From Cladorhizidae sp. MBARI D1340-BT2 (lineage: Eukaryota; Porifera; Demospongiae; Poecilosclerida; Cladorhizidae): a DNA stretch of 64,000 bases. Below the pieces are notes generated by a model. That model had not been told where the DNA came from and ran no database searches. It saw nothing but the letters and a program-made list of their open reading frames with translations. Every line of letters starts with the position of its first letter. Position 1 is the first letter of the stretch. The DNA lies in the NCBI GenBank assembly GCA_028752905.1, contig JAQNBH010000009.1, forward strand, positions 25,404,370-25,468,369. The letters run 5' to 3'. A program made the position numbers and the translations under genes. Positions 31,838 to 44,512 of the stretch are shown here, one piece after another.

Positions 31838-34738
31838 TGGTTCCTGCATAGAGGCTGTCATACACCCGCACAGTCCCCTTGGGCATTCCTATGCTGGACA
31901 CACAGACCCAGTGGCCGCCAGTATTCATGATTTGGATATAATCCCAAACCGGAGTTCCAGTTATTGAGCCTCCACTTCCTGGTGCCACATACCCAATGGA
32001 CTGGAAGCCACCCATCTTTGGAAACTGATTGCGAAGTAGATCCTGCACCTCATCTATGTGTGTGTCCTCTAGCCATGCTTCAGACAGCAGAATTATTAAA
32101 AAGTCACCAGGAAATTTTCTGTAATGGACAGGTGGTTTGCAAGGCAAGGGTTTTCCAAGCATTCTAGGCACAACTTGTGTAACACTGGTTACAACACAGT
32201 CTGATGTTGGCTCACTAGAGAGAGGTGTGTTTCTATCAGGTGGTGGGAGGACTAGACTATCTTTCTTAGTCTGTCGAATGATTAGGCACTGCCTCTTATC
32301 TGGACTCCCAGGGGAGGAAGCTGTATCACTCAACTCAACAGATGGTCCAGGGTTGTTCGAACTGGTGTTGTGTGACTGGATGGAAGTTGGTATCTCATGT
32401 TGAACTGGTATCTCTCTAGTTAAGTAAGGCTTCAAGAGCCAGACATTAAACTTAACCTTCATAATGTTTTGGTTGTTATCCTGCAGTGTGCAGAGTCCTT
32501 TGGGTGAGACATGAACGATTACATAGGGTTCCAACCAGTCCTGCACCAGCCTGTCTCCTTTTCTGGATACCTTCCTTGCATTCCTCTTTTAAGGACATAA
32601 TCATCTATGATGGTCAACAGGTTAATAATATAAAATTAAAAACATCCAGTAAAGGTCGAGCTATAGATAAAAAATATATCACAAAAAACAGACAAGGACA
32701 TTCTAACATTTATCAAAACTCGGAAATACATATATCCAGAAAATTTTATTATTCTTAGCCTTTCGATTTTTTCTCAGAAACAACAATGGGACTCTAATTT
32801 GATTCAGCTTATATAAAGGCACACATTAAAGGTACACATTAATTCATAAAAACATACCTATTGCCGTTTGTAGCTTCTTTTTTGCTTGGAATCGAAATAA
32901 GCTTTATGCTTTGCTTTAGCTTCTTCAATTTTCAACCGTATCTTCTCATATGTACCTATGTGATTACAAAATAAAACAGATCTGTAACATGATTTTTGGG
33001 GAGTGCATCAAACATTTTCATTAAACTATTTGTCCACCATTTTTTGTTTTGTTACAAAAAAGTGTCAGCAATTTCATGTCATATATTTATGTTTGCCAGT
33101 CAGTTTTGTTCTTACATCTGCCACATGCTTCTCCAAATTATATTGTATGTCTTCAGGAGACATAGTGAGTGAGATGTTTTCATAGAGAAGCTCCTGCTCA
33201 TTCTCATGTTCTGCATTATTGATGGCTATGGAACCCCTAGCTGTTCGGTAGAACAACAACACAAATGTCTGTTGCTTTGTTGAAGACTGGACACTTGTAT
33301 TGATACCATAAGTTGTGGGGTGTACATATCTACATAAGTACAAAACAACATAATAGAAATCATAACTACAAGCAGCACATTCAAGGTATATGCATCCTTT
33401 AGCTGAAGGCTTACACCAAAAACCATGTTTATATTTTTATTGTATAAGAATTTGGAAAATAATATACCGTATTGCTACAATGTGCAATTTAGAGATTTTG
33501 AGCTCCATAAATGTATAATGCGCTCTTAGTTTTGCGTTTTATAATAAGTACCACTAATTATAACAAGATCGGTTGGCACTTTTCTGCGCACTATCCTGAC
33601 CATCCAGTACCCTCTGCACATTTTCGTTTGCTCTCCTGATACATCTGATCGATTCCTGCATCTTCACTAGTAGGCAAGGATTGTTTGAAGCACATTCGAA
33701 TGGTCACACTGTAGTCAGCTTCTTTCTCGCTAGTAAACCGTCTGGCTTTTGGCTGCAATATGCACGCGGAATGTTTTGTGCGATAAAAAAGATTGCGAGA
33801 TGTTTTACGAATAACAATGCAATCGCAAAACTTAATCAAATTTTGTAGCAATACGGTAGCAATAACTACTATTTTTTATGCCTTTTCATAATTTTATATG
33901 TGTGTGTGTGTGAGTGGGTTGGTGTTTCAGTGTGAGAGGATTCATTGGAGAGATTCTGGTGAGATTTTCTGGAGTAATCACAGATTAGCATGAAATGTGA
34001 TATTGCCATCTACTGGAAGGTGGTGGTAATAGTAGAAATCTCTCTATTAACAAACTGTCAATCTTGAAAAATAATTATTAAATATTGGTAGCTTACTTGT
34101 TCCAGTCAGATTGAGTATCGTTTGTATACTTGGACAGTGCCCTCTTAAGAGTTTGATTAGTCCGCTCATCTTGGCCATTGCTCTGAGGGTGATATACCGA
34201 ACATACCATCTGCTTCACTCCAAAAGCAGTCAAGACAACATCATTGAGCTGAGTTATCAAATAAGTTCACACAAACAGAACATTACTCTACATGAATATT
34301 TATCAAAAGGAAGCAGGAGGAAATTTCCAGATAATCAAGACTGAAGTTGCTAATAAAGTTATCTTAAATTGTGTTAAGTCTGCCTTGTACTCAATAGTCT
34401 AACTTTGCTCTTGTAAACAAATCCAACACATTTTCCTTGATTAATTTTCACTTCTCAGACCACATACATGTCATTTCATGAACACAGATGGCAACAGTTT
34501 TATTAAGTTAGTTACCTGGTTTATAAATTCATGCCCCTGATCCATTATAATTTTTTGGGGAGGACCATAACTGTAGATGAGCTCGAGTAGAATGCTTGCA
34601 ACATCACCAGCTGACTTGGACTTGATTGGCCGAGCAAATACCCACTTGGTAAAGAGATCTGTAACAGTGCAGACATATATATGGCCTTCGTCTGTGGCCG
34701 CAAATTGACCAATGAGGTCTATACCCAAAATCTCCCAT
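31838..34738 (-). pseudogene. spliced DDE-integrase gene with C-terminal Ulp1-like protease
   Basis: Reverse-strand exons from splice sites. 34738-34516: LGIDLIGQFAATDEGHIYV, TDLFTKWVFARPIKSKSA, GPPQKIIMDQGHEFINQ, giving the first two catalytic Asp. 34248-34097: VYHPQSNGQDERTNQTLKRA with the catalytic Glu. 33330-~33118: YVHPTTYGINTSVQSSTKQQ. ~32950-32870: KIEEAKAKHKAYFDSKQ, ending in an in-frame TAG. 32585-31838: RKGDRLVQDWLEPYVI and LKPY (a GPY/F-like tail), then a Pro/Ser linker and a Ulp1/SENP-like domain with DTHIDEVQDLLRNQFP, GGHWVCVS and VRVYDSLY, supplying the His and Asp of a Cys-His-Asp protease. The Cys-bearing end after the GTAAGA donor was not found. Resembles Ginger-type or Ty3-type integrases; N-terminal exons are lost. 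Confidence 0.7.
33465..33858. mobile_element. 394-bp MITE in an intron of the integrase gene
   Basis: Left end TACCGTATTGCTACAA, right end the complement TTGTAGCAATACGGTA. The reverse open frame inside (33591-33851) has no recognisable domain. It lies between integrase exons at 34097 and 33330. A TA target duplication is possible. Confidence 0.75.
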
Positions 34739-35785
34739 CTGTAAGTATTTGCTACATAATTTTAAGAAAATCAGATGTGCCTGTAAATTACCTGATTTTA
34801 AGCATTTTAATTATTATATAGTGCATAAGATTTGGATTGGTAAAGGATTATCTAACCTGTTTATTAAAATTAACCAAAAATTTATTCAATTTAATCGGTG
34901 TATATATGTAGCATCAAAATTCCCCTAAGTACTAACTTGTCCAATATCAGACCTATTCATGCAGCCTAAAAGTTTAGGCTTCTCTTGCCAGCAATTTAAT
35001 ATGCATTAGCACTCTCATGTAGGCACTCTCATGTAGGTTTGGCAGGTCAGAGATCATTCAGCAACAAACTAAAACTTGCCATATACTCGATTCTATACCT
35101 ATACAGACCCTAAAAAAAAGTATGTCGCAAAAATCGTTCCAACAATATAGCACACAGAAGCACAGTTCTCCAAACAAAAAAAAAGGTCGCAAAAATGACA
35201 CGTAAAATCATCATCATCATCATCATTATCATAATCATCATCATCATCATCTTATTGGCTGCATAGATTTCATTTATTTTTATGCCATTTTGTAGAGCGC
35301 TATCTGGGAAGGTGCCTTTTGGTGTCGCTTTAGAGAGCTAATTAAAAAAAGTTGATTTTTGCATATATAGTTCGTCTAAGATGCCATCTTTGAACGGCGT
35401 GCGCAACCCAAATTGCTCGATCCTTTACCAAATCGCTGTGTTAGATGCAGTGGATTGAGGGTATGGCTTTTGCAGTGAAGAATCAAAGAAGGATTGCTGA
35501 ATGTAGTTACTGATGGCGGAAGCATTTTAGGATTGTTCCTTATGGCATTCTAAACCACTGGACCAATCTGTCCCAAACTTGTCATGCATGCATACCAACT
35601 TGACCTGGGAAGTAACCTGGGCTAGGTCTGACCAGGACACTCCTCTTCGTGTGGGCATTGCAGGCATATATAGCATCAAAACAGTATTCCAATTCACGAA
35701 AGCTTTAAAATATATTGGGAACAAGTAATATGTAAAAAAATTTTAATAAATTAAAGGACATATAGGGTTGGCTTTGATATTGTGC
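34739..35785. other. non-coding, simple repeat
   Basis: 35206-35252 is an (ATC)n microsatellite. The frame 35527-35724 is unsupported. No gene seen. Confidence 0.5.
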
Positions 35786-36123
35786 TGTCGTAACAATCAC
35801 TCCATAACTGCCTCCACACCACCATAAACTTCAGCAATAATATATTCTTGGATAACAATCCCTACATTACTGCGGACAGCAAAATTGTGATAAATAACTG
35901 ATGCTATATAGCAGCACATTTTCTTAGCTATAAATCTCTTCATACCTTATGTTAGAGTAATCTGGATTTTATCATATTTGTGACGTCCCTTGTGGTTGTG
36001 GAGGTAGTAATATAGTACAAGAATATATTATTATTGCTGAAGTTTATAATTATTTGTGAGGTCATTGTGGTTGTGTGGAGGCAATGGTTGTGTGGAGGCA
36101 GTAATGGAATGATTGTTATGACA
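35786..36123. mobile_element. 338-bp fold-back MITE
   Basis: TGTCGTAACAATCACTCCAT at 35786 mirrors ATGGAATGATTGTTATGACA at 36123. The palindrome continues inward (ACTTCAGCAATAATATATTC against its complement at ~36025-36045), and GTGTGGAGGCA is duplicated on the right arm. Confidence 0.8.
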
Positions 36124-36412
36124 GTCTAGCAATCTTATATTTCCCCAGTTGGGACTAACATATTTCCAATGGGCATCTTTTCTATCATTTGCACATCATT
36201 GCTCAGTACTGACCCTGGATTAGAAATATTAAAAGGTCTAAAATTGTTTTACTTTGCTTATTTCTGATATCACTCTCTGTGCAATGAGGTTCACTACAGT
36301 GAGGGACAGATGGTGAGGAGTGTTCAGCAGAGCTTGGATCATCTGAACAAGGTAGAGGAGTAGAACTTTTGTCTGCTGATACACGTTCCATAGGCTCAGT
36401 TTCATTGATCAA

Positions 36413-38812
36413 GTCTGCGATATCTTCCCTGTCCGTACCCCAATTCGTATGGACTACACTTCATCGTTTCATGAACACATGTATTCAGTTGATCTAGTAG
36501 TATACACACACACACAAAGCAGAGATGACCAAGTATGTGAAGTTCATGCTGCCATCAGGATGCCAGTATTAGGCATATTAGTACTACAATGGCTGTACTA
36601 AACACTCGTCCATAACCTATCAATAACCATTACCATGAAAAGTTCAGCTATACTACATATTTATGGTATCTTCTTTTATAGTATCATACAGTCACCAATT
36701 ATAGTTGTTTATGATCACTATTGTTTATGAATCACTATTATGAAAATCAAACTTACACTGAATTTCTGGTAACCAATGTGACCATGCCATATCACATTCA
36801 TTCTTTTCAAACCGACATGCAAGAAGTTCTTCAACTTTAGCATTTGCACGTTCCACTAGACCCTGTGATTGAGGGTGTCTTGGTCGACCGTTTATGATGG
36901 TGGCTTTCCCCGGCCAGGTCTTCACCAGTTTGTCTATGATATGATTGACAAATTCTCTTCCGTTATCAGATTGGAATATCTATACATAGGAACACTCAAG
37001 CATGCTGTAACCATTAATAATCAATTATGGGTCACACAACCTTGGGAACACCGAAATATGCAAAAACACGACTGGACAAGTTTTTAGCCACCTCAATTGC
37101 ACTCTTGTGCTCAAGAGCAAACAGTACATGGAATTTGGACCAATGATCCATGTAGTGGCCAATCCAGTTATGGCGGTCTTCTGGTCTATGTCGCATGTCA
37201 ATCAAATCCATCTAACTAAGACGATGCTAAATACCAACATATTTGGTACTAATAATATTACCTGTCCTAGAGTCATAAATCCAGAAGAAATGATAGGTTT
37301 AAGTGTGGGGCACTGTTGGTTTGTGGCTTCTGAAGGTTAATCACACTACATAATTGAAAGTACTTCTCCACAACAGATCTTGGTAGACACGCATAGTTCG
37401 AAGAAATCTAGAGGGAGTATGGTGAAGACAGAGAATTGAATTACCTTTGATAACCAAAACAGATCACTATTATAAAATGTCGCTGGTTGTTTACCACATA
37501 CTAAAACAACAGGATTAACCCATGGGTAATTAAATATTCACATTAAAAAGCTGAGAGGTGGATGCTTGCTGTATCTAGTGGATGAAACGGACACACCCAT
37601 GTTTTTGCTACTATTAGAAGGATGTAGGTCAAACCGATATAAAATAGGAAATAGGTGAAACATAAGGATTCATAACATCCAAACGTCAACATACTTCATA
37701 TCGAGTGATTTATGTTGTGTCCAAAATGTAACTTGCTGTGTGTTCCAATTTTTCAATAAAAGTGAATTGGAGGTTACTACTACAATAGTAGTGTTTTACT
37801 CATATGCTGCGCTGCACTGTCCTTGGACTCAATTGAATTTGGATATGACAAATTGTATGTTTGTACTTACCAAAACCATATAAAAGTTAGAGATAGCAAC
37901 CTTATGTCAGGACCTCAATTCAAATATTCATGGTCACCTGATTAAAAACATTTTATGGTTGACATGAGCTATACCCATATTATGCACAGCTTATATAACT
38001 GACAGTCAGTCACAATTTTCAATCTCACGTGCAATCTTTAGGTGTTCAACCAGTAGAGCTACACTGTACCACCTACAATATTTGAGTGCCAAAATGAGAG
38101 CATGCATCAAGGGCTACATTTCAAACACAAGATCACATGCATAGAATCTGTTTTTATATAGAAATGATAGACATTCTGTACCTCGGCTAGAGCCTTTTAT
38201 AGCCCATATGACCTTGAACATCACAATGCACTCTATTCAAAATAGTATGAAACTCTTCAATGTAAGCCACTCTCCGATAATGACCAAGGATGGAGGAGTC
38301 ATTCTCATCCTGAAAAAAAGATTAGATTAAAATGACACCGTATAACTGCGATTCAGTAAAGCGTCTGGCTCATGAAGCGAATGGCTACTGGATTTCAATC
38401 AATTAAACAAAGTTTTGTCTTTGTTATTATCATCCATGCCTATAGATTGGCACTTGACTTGTGGCTTTAAACTTATAAAATAAGGAGACCTGTCTAACAA
38501 CAAAATATCTCTCACTAAATATATCACTGGCTATATGGGTTTAATCACCTTTTTCTTTGCTGGTATACAAAGTCCATCCTTAAGCCCAAGAGCAGGGTAC
38601 TCCAAAAGTTAAAAACATTTTTGTTTCACCCAAAAATTGAATTTAGGATCACTGTTCGCCATCTCCCCTTTCAGAAATTTGACAACAGCTTGTCCCTTTG
38701 TTCTTGATATGGTTTTGCTTCCAAGGTTCCTTCCAGAAAGAAAGGTTTGCTGAACATTAATCATCATAGGCATTCTCTCCTTCCATTTCTCCTTCCTACA
38801 ACCTCTTCCCAT
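36413..38812 (-). pseudogene. KRBA2-like integrase gene, spliced, broken
   Basis: Reverse-strand exons: 38812-38549 (KFLKGEMANSDPKFNFWVKQ, one TAA, then LLEYPALGLKDGLCIPAKK; donor GTGATT), 38309-~38184 (HYRRVAYIEEFHTILNRVH, HMGYKRL then TAG; zinc-binding H2C2 half), 37407-37262 (NYACLPRSVVEKYFQLCSVI; the second Cys of the pair is lost and +1 base), 37211-37041 (MDLIDMRHRPEDRHNWIGHY, MDHWSKFHVLFALEHKSAIE), 36979-36757 (FQSDNGREFVN, NGRPRHPQSQGLVERANAKV), ~36488-36413 (HETMKCSPYELGYGQ). Catalytic D (MDHWS), D (QSDNG), E (VERAN) are all present. The order matches KRAB-A domain-containing protein 2 and Ginger2/TDD-like elements. Two stops and one frameshift argue against function. Confidence 0.75.
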
Positions 38813-39945
38813 GTGGGAGCAAACTTGTTTTGATCTAATTGGTGATCAGGTATTGGCTTTCGCGATCCTAGGATTGAGCAAATTCCAGGTTTGCGGGTAA
38901 CATATATATTGTAATTGGCGAGATGCAACAATTGCCTTCAAGCAGTATATAGAAAGGCAGTGCCACAAGTGTTCTGTGGAGTAGTACTGACACAATGGTC
39001 TGGGCATTGTGGTAATAAATATTATTAACCCTGTGCATTTATACTTTGAGACATCAGCAAAACGTTGTCTCAATGTTTACAAAAATGCCTATGATCATAT
39101 TTTTTTATAAAATATAATACTCTCTTGCTTTATGGTTAGTATAGGTAGATCTTCATTATCTTTCATGCAATTAAAGATAGTTCTTGTAGCATTGGTTGCA
39201 CATATCACAAGAATCAATATTTGCATAATACTTACAGGTCCCCAGCATCCTTCTCTGTATACTCAAGTCATTAGTCTCAATAGCTCATCCAAACACTGAT
39301 GACGGATGTAGTGTTCTATTTTTTACAAGCTAGCATGCTGAATTATAATTTTTTTACTGCATATATCTTGGAATCATCTTCCCTCATAAACTTCAGCAAC
39401 TTATAAGAATTCCTATCACTATGGCTGCTGATTCCAAATCCCTGTCTTGGAAAGAATTCGAGGAATGTTGGTTTAGTAGCCATTGCTAAGAACTGCTAAG
39501 CATCTCACTTAAATTGCGTGTTGTTGTGCAGGTAGCTAATACTACACAGAATGCTTGTGATACTGCATCTGTTTATGCTGCTTGTAGGAAACTATTGCAT
39601 ATTTCCATATACATAACTACAAGTAATAATTACCTACCTGACTGTATGCTTGCATAAAGATATAAATATTATCCAGTTAGCAATTCCATTCTTATTTACA
39701 GAGCATTAGAGATTCAAGCCTTCATAGACTATCCTTGTCACAACTGTCAAGCAAAGATAACAGGGCACTCGACCTTCAAAATTAAGCCACTGCTACGAAA
39801 GGAACTAAATGATCCTAACACTGTCTTTTTCAAAAAGGTTGCTTGGGCAAAAAAATTAACTTGGTTGTGAGGCTCGTTATGGAAAGGCAAGGATCCAGAT
39901 CTAGTAGAAGCACTAGAAACATGTTAAGCAATATTGCCAGCCATA
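38813..39945. other. start of block B, non-coding, matches 4.58-5.7 kb
   Basis: Homology to block A begins at about 38903 (ATATATATTGTAATTGGCGA against 4585). No exon recognised. Confidence 0.6.
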
Positions 39946-40675
39946 TTAACGCTTTCACCGTCGACTTAATTTTGAGATTTTGACCTATCTTTACTTTAAT
40001 TTTTGTATCTGATCATTGGTTCAGAAAAGTCCCCAGCAACCGCATATCACATGATTGACAAAGAGTTACTGATCAACTTGGTGATAAATGTGTTGCCTAG
40101 CAACCAAACCACAAACCATTTTTTGATTAGAATACTTTTTATCACTGCATTTATCGACTATTACAAGTATACTTTATGGTTTTTCAGATCAAATACTAAA
40201 ATATGGTCGCTTATCGAACTGCAAACAGCATATAATCTGAAAAATGTACATTTTTTGGCATAATTTATGAATATTGAATGCCCTAATTTTTCTATTTTGC
40301 AGGATATAGCCATGTTTGTCAGTCTATAAGAGTATTGACTGTTGTCAAGCACCACGAGGAAGGTCTGGCTGTATTGAAAGTTGAAAATTTCAAGATGTTG
40401 CAGAAAGGCACAATAAAGCAAAGACTCATCAAGAAAACATACGTGTACTACACATGTCTGCATGCATAAATGATAAAGAAAAGAAGTATACATGTACATG
40501 CCTAACACATGTACATACTACAAAAGCAATACAAAGAAAATCTCGAAGAGAAAAGGAAGCTAGTGCGAGTAGTCAGAGAGTGTGTGGAATTCCCTGAAGC
40601 ATGTCCTTCCACGCACAGCACAAAGGCTAATACCACAAAGAGAGCAGTGACAAAAGGTCTTGTGCCTCTTACCTC

Positions 40676-40892
40676 TGGCCTCGACTTCTTCCTTGGCCTT
40701 TTCCTCTTCCTTGGCCTTTTCCTCTTCCTTGGCTTTTTCCTCTTCCTTGGCCTTTTCCTCTTCCTTGGCCTTCCTTGGCCTTTACCTCTTCCTTGGCTTT
40801 TTCCTCTTCCTTGGCCTTTTCCTCTTCCTTGGCCTTTTCCTCTTCCTTGGCTTTTTCCTCTTCCTTGGCCTTTTCCTCGGCCTCGGCATCCA
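40676..40892. repeat. 18-bp (CTTGGCCTTTTCCTCTTC) minisatellite
   Basis: About 12 units with a few truncated ones. All frames are open on both strands: Leu/Phe-rich forward, KAKEEE-type charged on the reverse. The reverse frame (40669-40896) would be a charged coil and may once have been part of the transposase leader; otherwise the ORFs are repeat read-through. Confidence 0.9.
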
Positions 40893-41326
40893 ACACGCCC
40901 CCTGTCTCAGCGATCAGAAGGTAACAGTGATACTTCTGAGTCAGAAGATGGAACTACATCAAATGAAGGAGAAGATGGTAGGAGAGATTGCAGGAGCAGT
41001 TGGGGGCGAGTTTGCAGGAACACTCGGAGGAGAGTTTGCAGGATCACTCAGAGATTCAGCAGATTCAAGATCAGTGGCTAAACCTATATAAAAGATTATT
41101 ATTATGAACTTTACAACCTAGTGAACTTTATAACTAGAAACTTTATAACCTAGTGATATATATTTCTGGCTTATTATGTCTCTTGATAGCTCAAATATTA
41201 TATTCCATTCTATAGATATCTACTCATACTTACCAAGCAACTCATACTATTCATCAGGAGTCATAAAAGCTCCATCAGAAGCACTGGCACTTGAAGTGTT
41301 TGGTCCAACATCCTGAGGAGTTGAAG

Positions 41327-41512
41327 TTAAAGCTCTGGACAAAAATCTGCCAACTCCTTAGGGTCTAATACCTCATCACCAAGGAAGGAAGACACTTGAC
41401 CTTCATCATCTTCATCTCTATCATAGTCAGAGAGGTCGAAACCGCCATCAAACAACAGCTCTAACACGCGAGCACGATCAAATATTTCAGCCATTATTTT
41501 GCTTGAATTCAA
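41327..41512 (-). CDS. acidic N-terminal ORF of the TTAA element
   Basis: 61 codons: MNSSKIMAEIFDRARVLELL, then FDGGFDLSDYDRDEDDEGQ and an acidic end. Short, acidic Asp-rich leaders of this kind precede the DDE domain in piggyBac-family transposases. It sits about 170 bp inside the right TIR, as expected for the first exon. No catalytic domain follows. Confidence 0.4.
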   Translation of the reverse strand: MNSSKIMAEIFDRARVLELLFDGGFDLSDYDRDEDDEGQVSSFLGDEVLDPKELADFCPEL

Positions 41513-42318
41513 AATTGTTTGACGTCACAGTTACCTACGTGCTACGGTTCTTAAATTTTTTGGTGAAATAGAACAGTCCATCATGCACATTTACGGTAAG
41601 TTTTGAATATGTAGAGTCAACGGTTGATGTTTAATAATTATTAACGCGACGGTCACTCAATCTCGCGCTTCTATGCGGTGAAGCGGTTAAAACACAAACA
41701 CAGAATCTCCGACTACTTGTACTTTTCATTGCGCTGCCTGGCACCAGAATGTTAGCAGTTGAATCGGAATGGACTTCCCTGGCTGCTGGGGAGCCACTCT
41801 CGAGAACCTGAACTGAAGCCAAGACCACCAAGATCACCATATTTTTTCTGTATTCAGTTATTTATCACAACGTTTTTGAAATAGAAAGCCAAAGTTTGTA
41901 CTTGTCATCAATAGGAGCCTCTAGCCCTAGATGCCTACTACTCTAACGCCCTAGCAGTTTTAGAACTTCTATAACTTTTGACAAACATCAGATGAAGAAT
42001 TGCCAAGAAATAAATATATACCATGAGATGTGTTTTTTATCTCTCATTTTTCTCAGCTAATGTTCATTGTGTATCAGTGTCAAGTTAAACAGAAACTTGG
42101 AGCTCTGGAGACTGATAATGTATTTAGGTTGTATGTGGTGAAAAATGGAAATCATTGACCTCTTTTAATACCATGTAATTCTGACAGTTTGTCCACCTGT
42201 TCTTTATATATGCACGCAATTTATTATTTAGAGGATCACGATACAGCTGTGATTTATTATCCCTACATATATAGTATGAATGCATTCTTGATTTATATTT
42301 TGATTACTGTAACTTTAG

Positions 42319-42484
42319 ACCCTGGATTGCCTACAAGTGCTGGTAGAAATATTGGGACATTAGAGGTCTTCCATTCAAAAGATCCATACAGGTGTATACT
42401 CTATTGTTGTATTTTCTTGATTTAATGAATGTTTTATTTTTGAGACTCCATCCTTCCCTGATGAGCAAGCCAGTGAAAATCTCG
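42319..42484 (+). pseudogene. exon-pair module B1
   Basis: Exon 1 42319-42391 (after ACTTTAG, before GTGTAT) starts DPGLPTSAGRNIGT but is 73 bp, one base short of phase. Exon 2 42445-42484 reads TPSFPDEQASENL, and its acceptor is GAG instead of CAG. Counterpart of A1; decayed. Confidence 0.45.
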
Positions 42485-42968
42485 GTAGGTGTAACTTACT
42501 TTGGAATACTGGATTTATTCAATCTGTTTATTTTTCCATGTGGATAATTTTTACACAAATTGATCCATACAACAATAAACGTGCTTTCATTAAATTAATC
42601 AACAAGCACGAAGGATTAAGAAGCACGAAGGTTATATTTTTCCTCAGGTTATCCAAGATAAAGGGAATTAATTTAGAAGTTCTATAATTTCAAGATGAAA
42701 TATATGCCAAAGGAAATGCAACATGAAATATCGTGTTCATATCCTATTTTTCTCAGCTCATGTTCAAAGATGTCAGTCAAGAAAGTAGGATTACTCTGAC
42801 AATTTTTACATATGCTCTACAAAAACATTGGCAAGCATTCTTTTAAAACACAATGGGAAAAGTAGGTCCTAAAACTACACCACTCTAGTATGGCACCAAA
42901 CATTGATTGTATTATCTTAGTATGCACAGAGTATAAACGCATTCTAAAATGTCCCATTTTTTATCCAG

Positions 42969-43136
42969 GATTGCCTACAAATGATGTTCCTACTTTTGGC
43001 CTCTCAGGAGATGGTCTTCCAGCCATACTTGTGAGCCAATACTCTATTATATTGTTTTCTTGCTTATTTTAATGTGTTGCTTTGTTAATCCTACAGGCTC
43101 TATCCTTGACTGGTGAGCAAGCCTATGAAATTCCTG
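42969..43136 (+). CDS. exon-pair module B2
   Basis: Exon 1 42969-43030 (62 bp; TTTTTTATCCAG, GTGAGC) reads LPTNDVPTFGLSGDGLPAIL. Exon 2 43097-43136 (40 bp; ATCCTACAG) reads ALSLTGEQAYEIP, but the donor has decayed to GTTTGT. Phase-1 symmetric, as A2, its counterpart at 6940-7107. Confidence 0.5.
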
Positions 43137-44512
43137 GTTTGTTTGGAATACTGTTTAGATGAGGTGTTTATTACAAAATTCTCTCGGAACAAATAAAGAA
43201 ATTTTGTAATCTCATTGTCATAAGAACCCTAATATTGTATAGGATAGCTTGATTAGAACATCTGTGAGATTTACATCAATATGAATACATACTGAGAAAA
43301 ATGTCATATGAAAGATTGTGTCTATTGATAACCTATTTTTCTCAGATCATGTCACAAACATTAAATTTGCACTTCAGTTTGCATAGGAACATAGTCAGCA
43401 CCTTCCACATTACAAGTATCCACTATGCAATTTTCTCTGATGACTGGATGCTTGTAGCGACCGCCCAGTGCATCATAGTAATGTGACAGATAGCAAAGAT
43501 ATAAGGAAAGTTAGCAATAAAAATCCATTGGTAGACTTTGTTGAACCTGAAGTCGACTACTTGATAGTTTTAATCAATGAGGGGATCAATAACGCCTTAG
43601 CTAAAGTAGAGGCACCAGCTAGACATTGAAACAACCAGCAAATCCTCACCTAGGGCTAACTAACCTCTAACTTTATTGCATTGGTAAAGCACAACCAGCA
43701 AATCCTCACCTAGAGCTAACTAACTTCTATCTTCATTGCAATGGTAACACAGGGTGTGCATTTTACAATCAACATTCAAATTTCATAATTCAAGCACCCA
43801 CCTTAGATGTTCAAGGCGAGTGAGTAGTTCGACTCCCTTTATTTCCCTTAGGGTAGGTATGTATTTTTATAGTCAGGTATTGCACTGGTACTCTCTATAT
43901 TCAATGGAGGTTGATATTAAAAAAATCATGTCTTAGCTCTAACTTATTTAAGCAGTTTCTTAGCATCCTGATTGTAGTTTCTTCCATCTTTAGTTCAAAA
44001 AGGAATTCCAGCTTACCATGATACTTCACTATGGTAGTGCCTGGTGGACATTAAAAAAAATCCATGAAATTTATTTTAAGTCTATCCATAACAAACTAAA
44101 ATTGGTAAAGAACATAAACACAATAATTGAATTGTATGTGTGGAGCTAATCTGAGAGCTGAATCAGCAGCTACATGCTCTAGCCTCCTACTGCTCTACAG
44201 CTGTAGCATTTTAGAACTTGTATAATTTTTTTCAACATTCTGATGAAGTTCCGATAAATATAGTGTATAAGATGTAGTCAGCTTGTGTTCATTGTGTATT
44301 GGTGTAAAGTTAAAACAGCTCTGGGCAGAGAGTGTGTTACAATGGAGGTAGGTGAAAGTTGGAAGACATTCATCTCCTTTCAAAGTCATGTTTTTCCACT
44401 TATTCTTTATAAATGCACTGTACTTTGTTGATTATTGTGCCACCAAGGATAAGCTCTGATTTATTGTCCTTACATAGTATGAATACATTCTTGATATATA
44501 CTCAAACTTTAG
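43137..44512. other. non-coding, matches 7.1-8.0 kb
   Basis: Contains a tandem duplication of about 67 bp (43622-43755, CAACCAGCAAATCCTCACCT). No gene seen. Confidence 0.5.

Larger units (their letters stand above)
39950..41686 (-). mobile_element. TTAA-flanked piggyBac-like element, non-autonomous
   Basis: TTAA at 39946-39949 and 41687-41690; ends CGCTTTCACCG and the complement of CCGCTTCACCG. Block A lacks the insert at the homologous point (near 5700). It carries a reverse-strand N-terminal ORF (41327-41512) and an 18-bp minisatellite where the transposase body would be. Confidence 0.65.

Noticed and set aside
35206..35252. CRISPR-like short repeats
   Set aside because: Plain (ATC)n microsatellite without spacers; genome is eukaryotic.
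40509..41091. 190- and 143-aa Leu/Phe-rich proteins
   Set aside because: Products of the 18-bp minisatellite; both strands open.
44230..44260. Second hammerhead candidate (TCTGATGAAGTTCCGATAAA)
   Set aside because: No complementary stem II and no GAAA at the right spacing; similar strings at 41990 and 46270 also fail.
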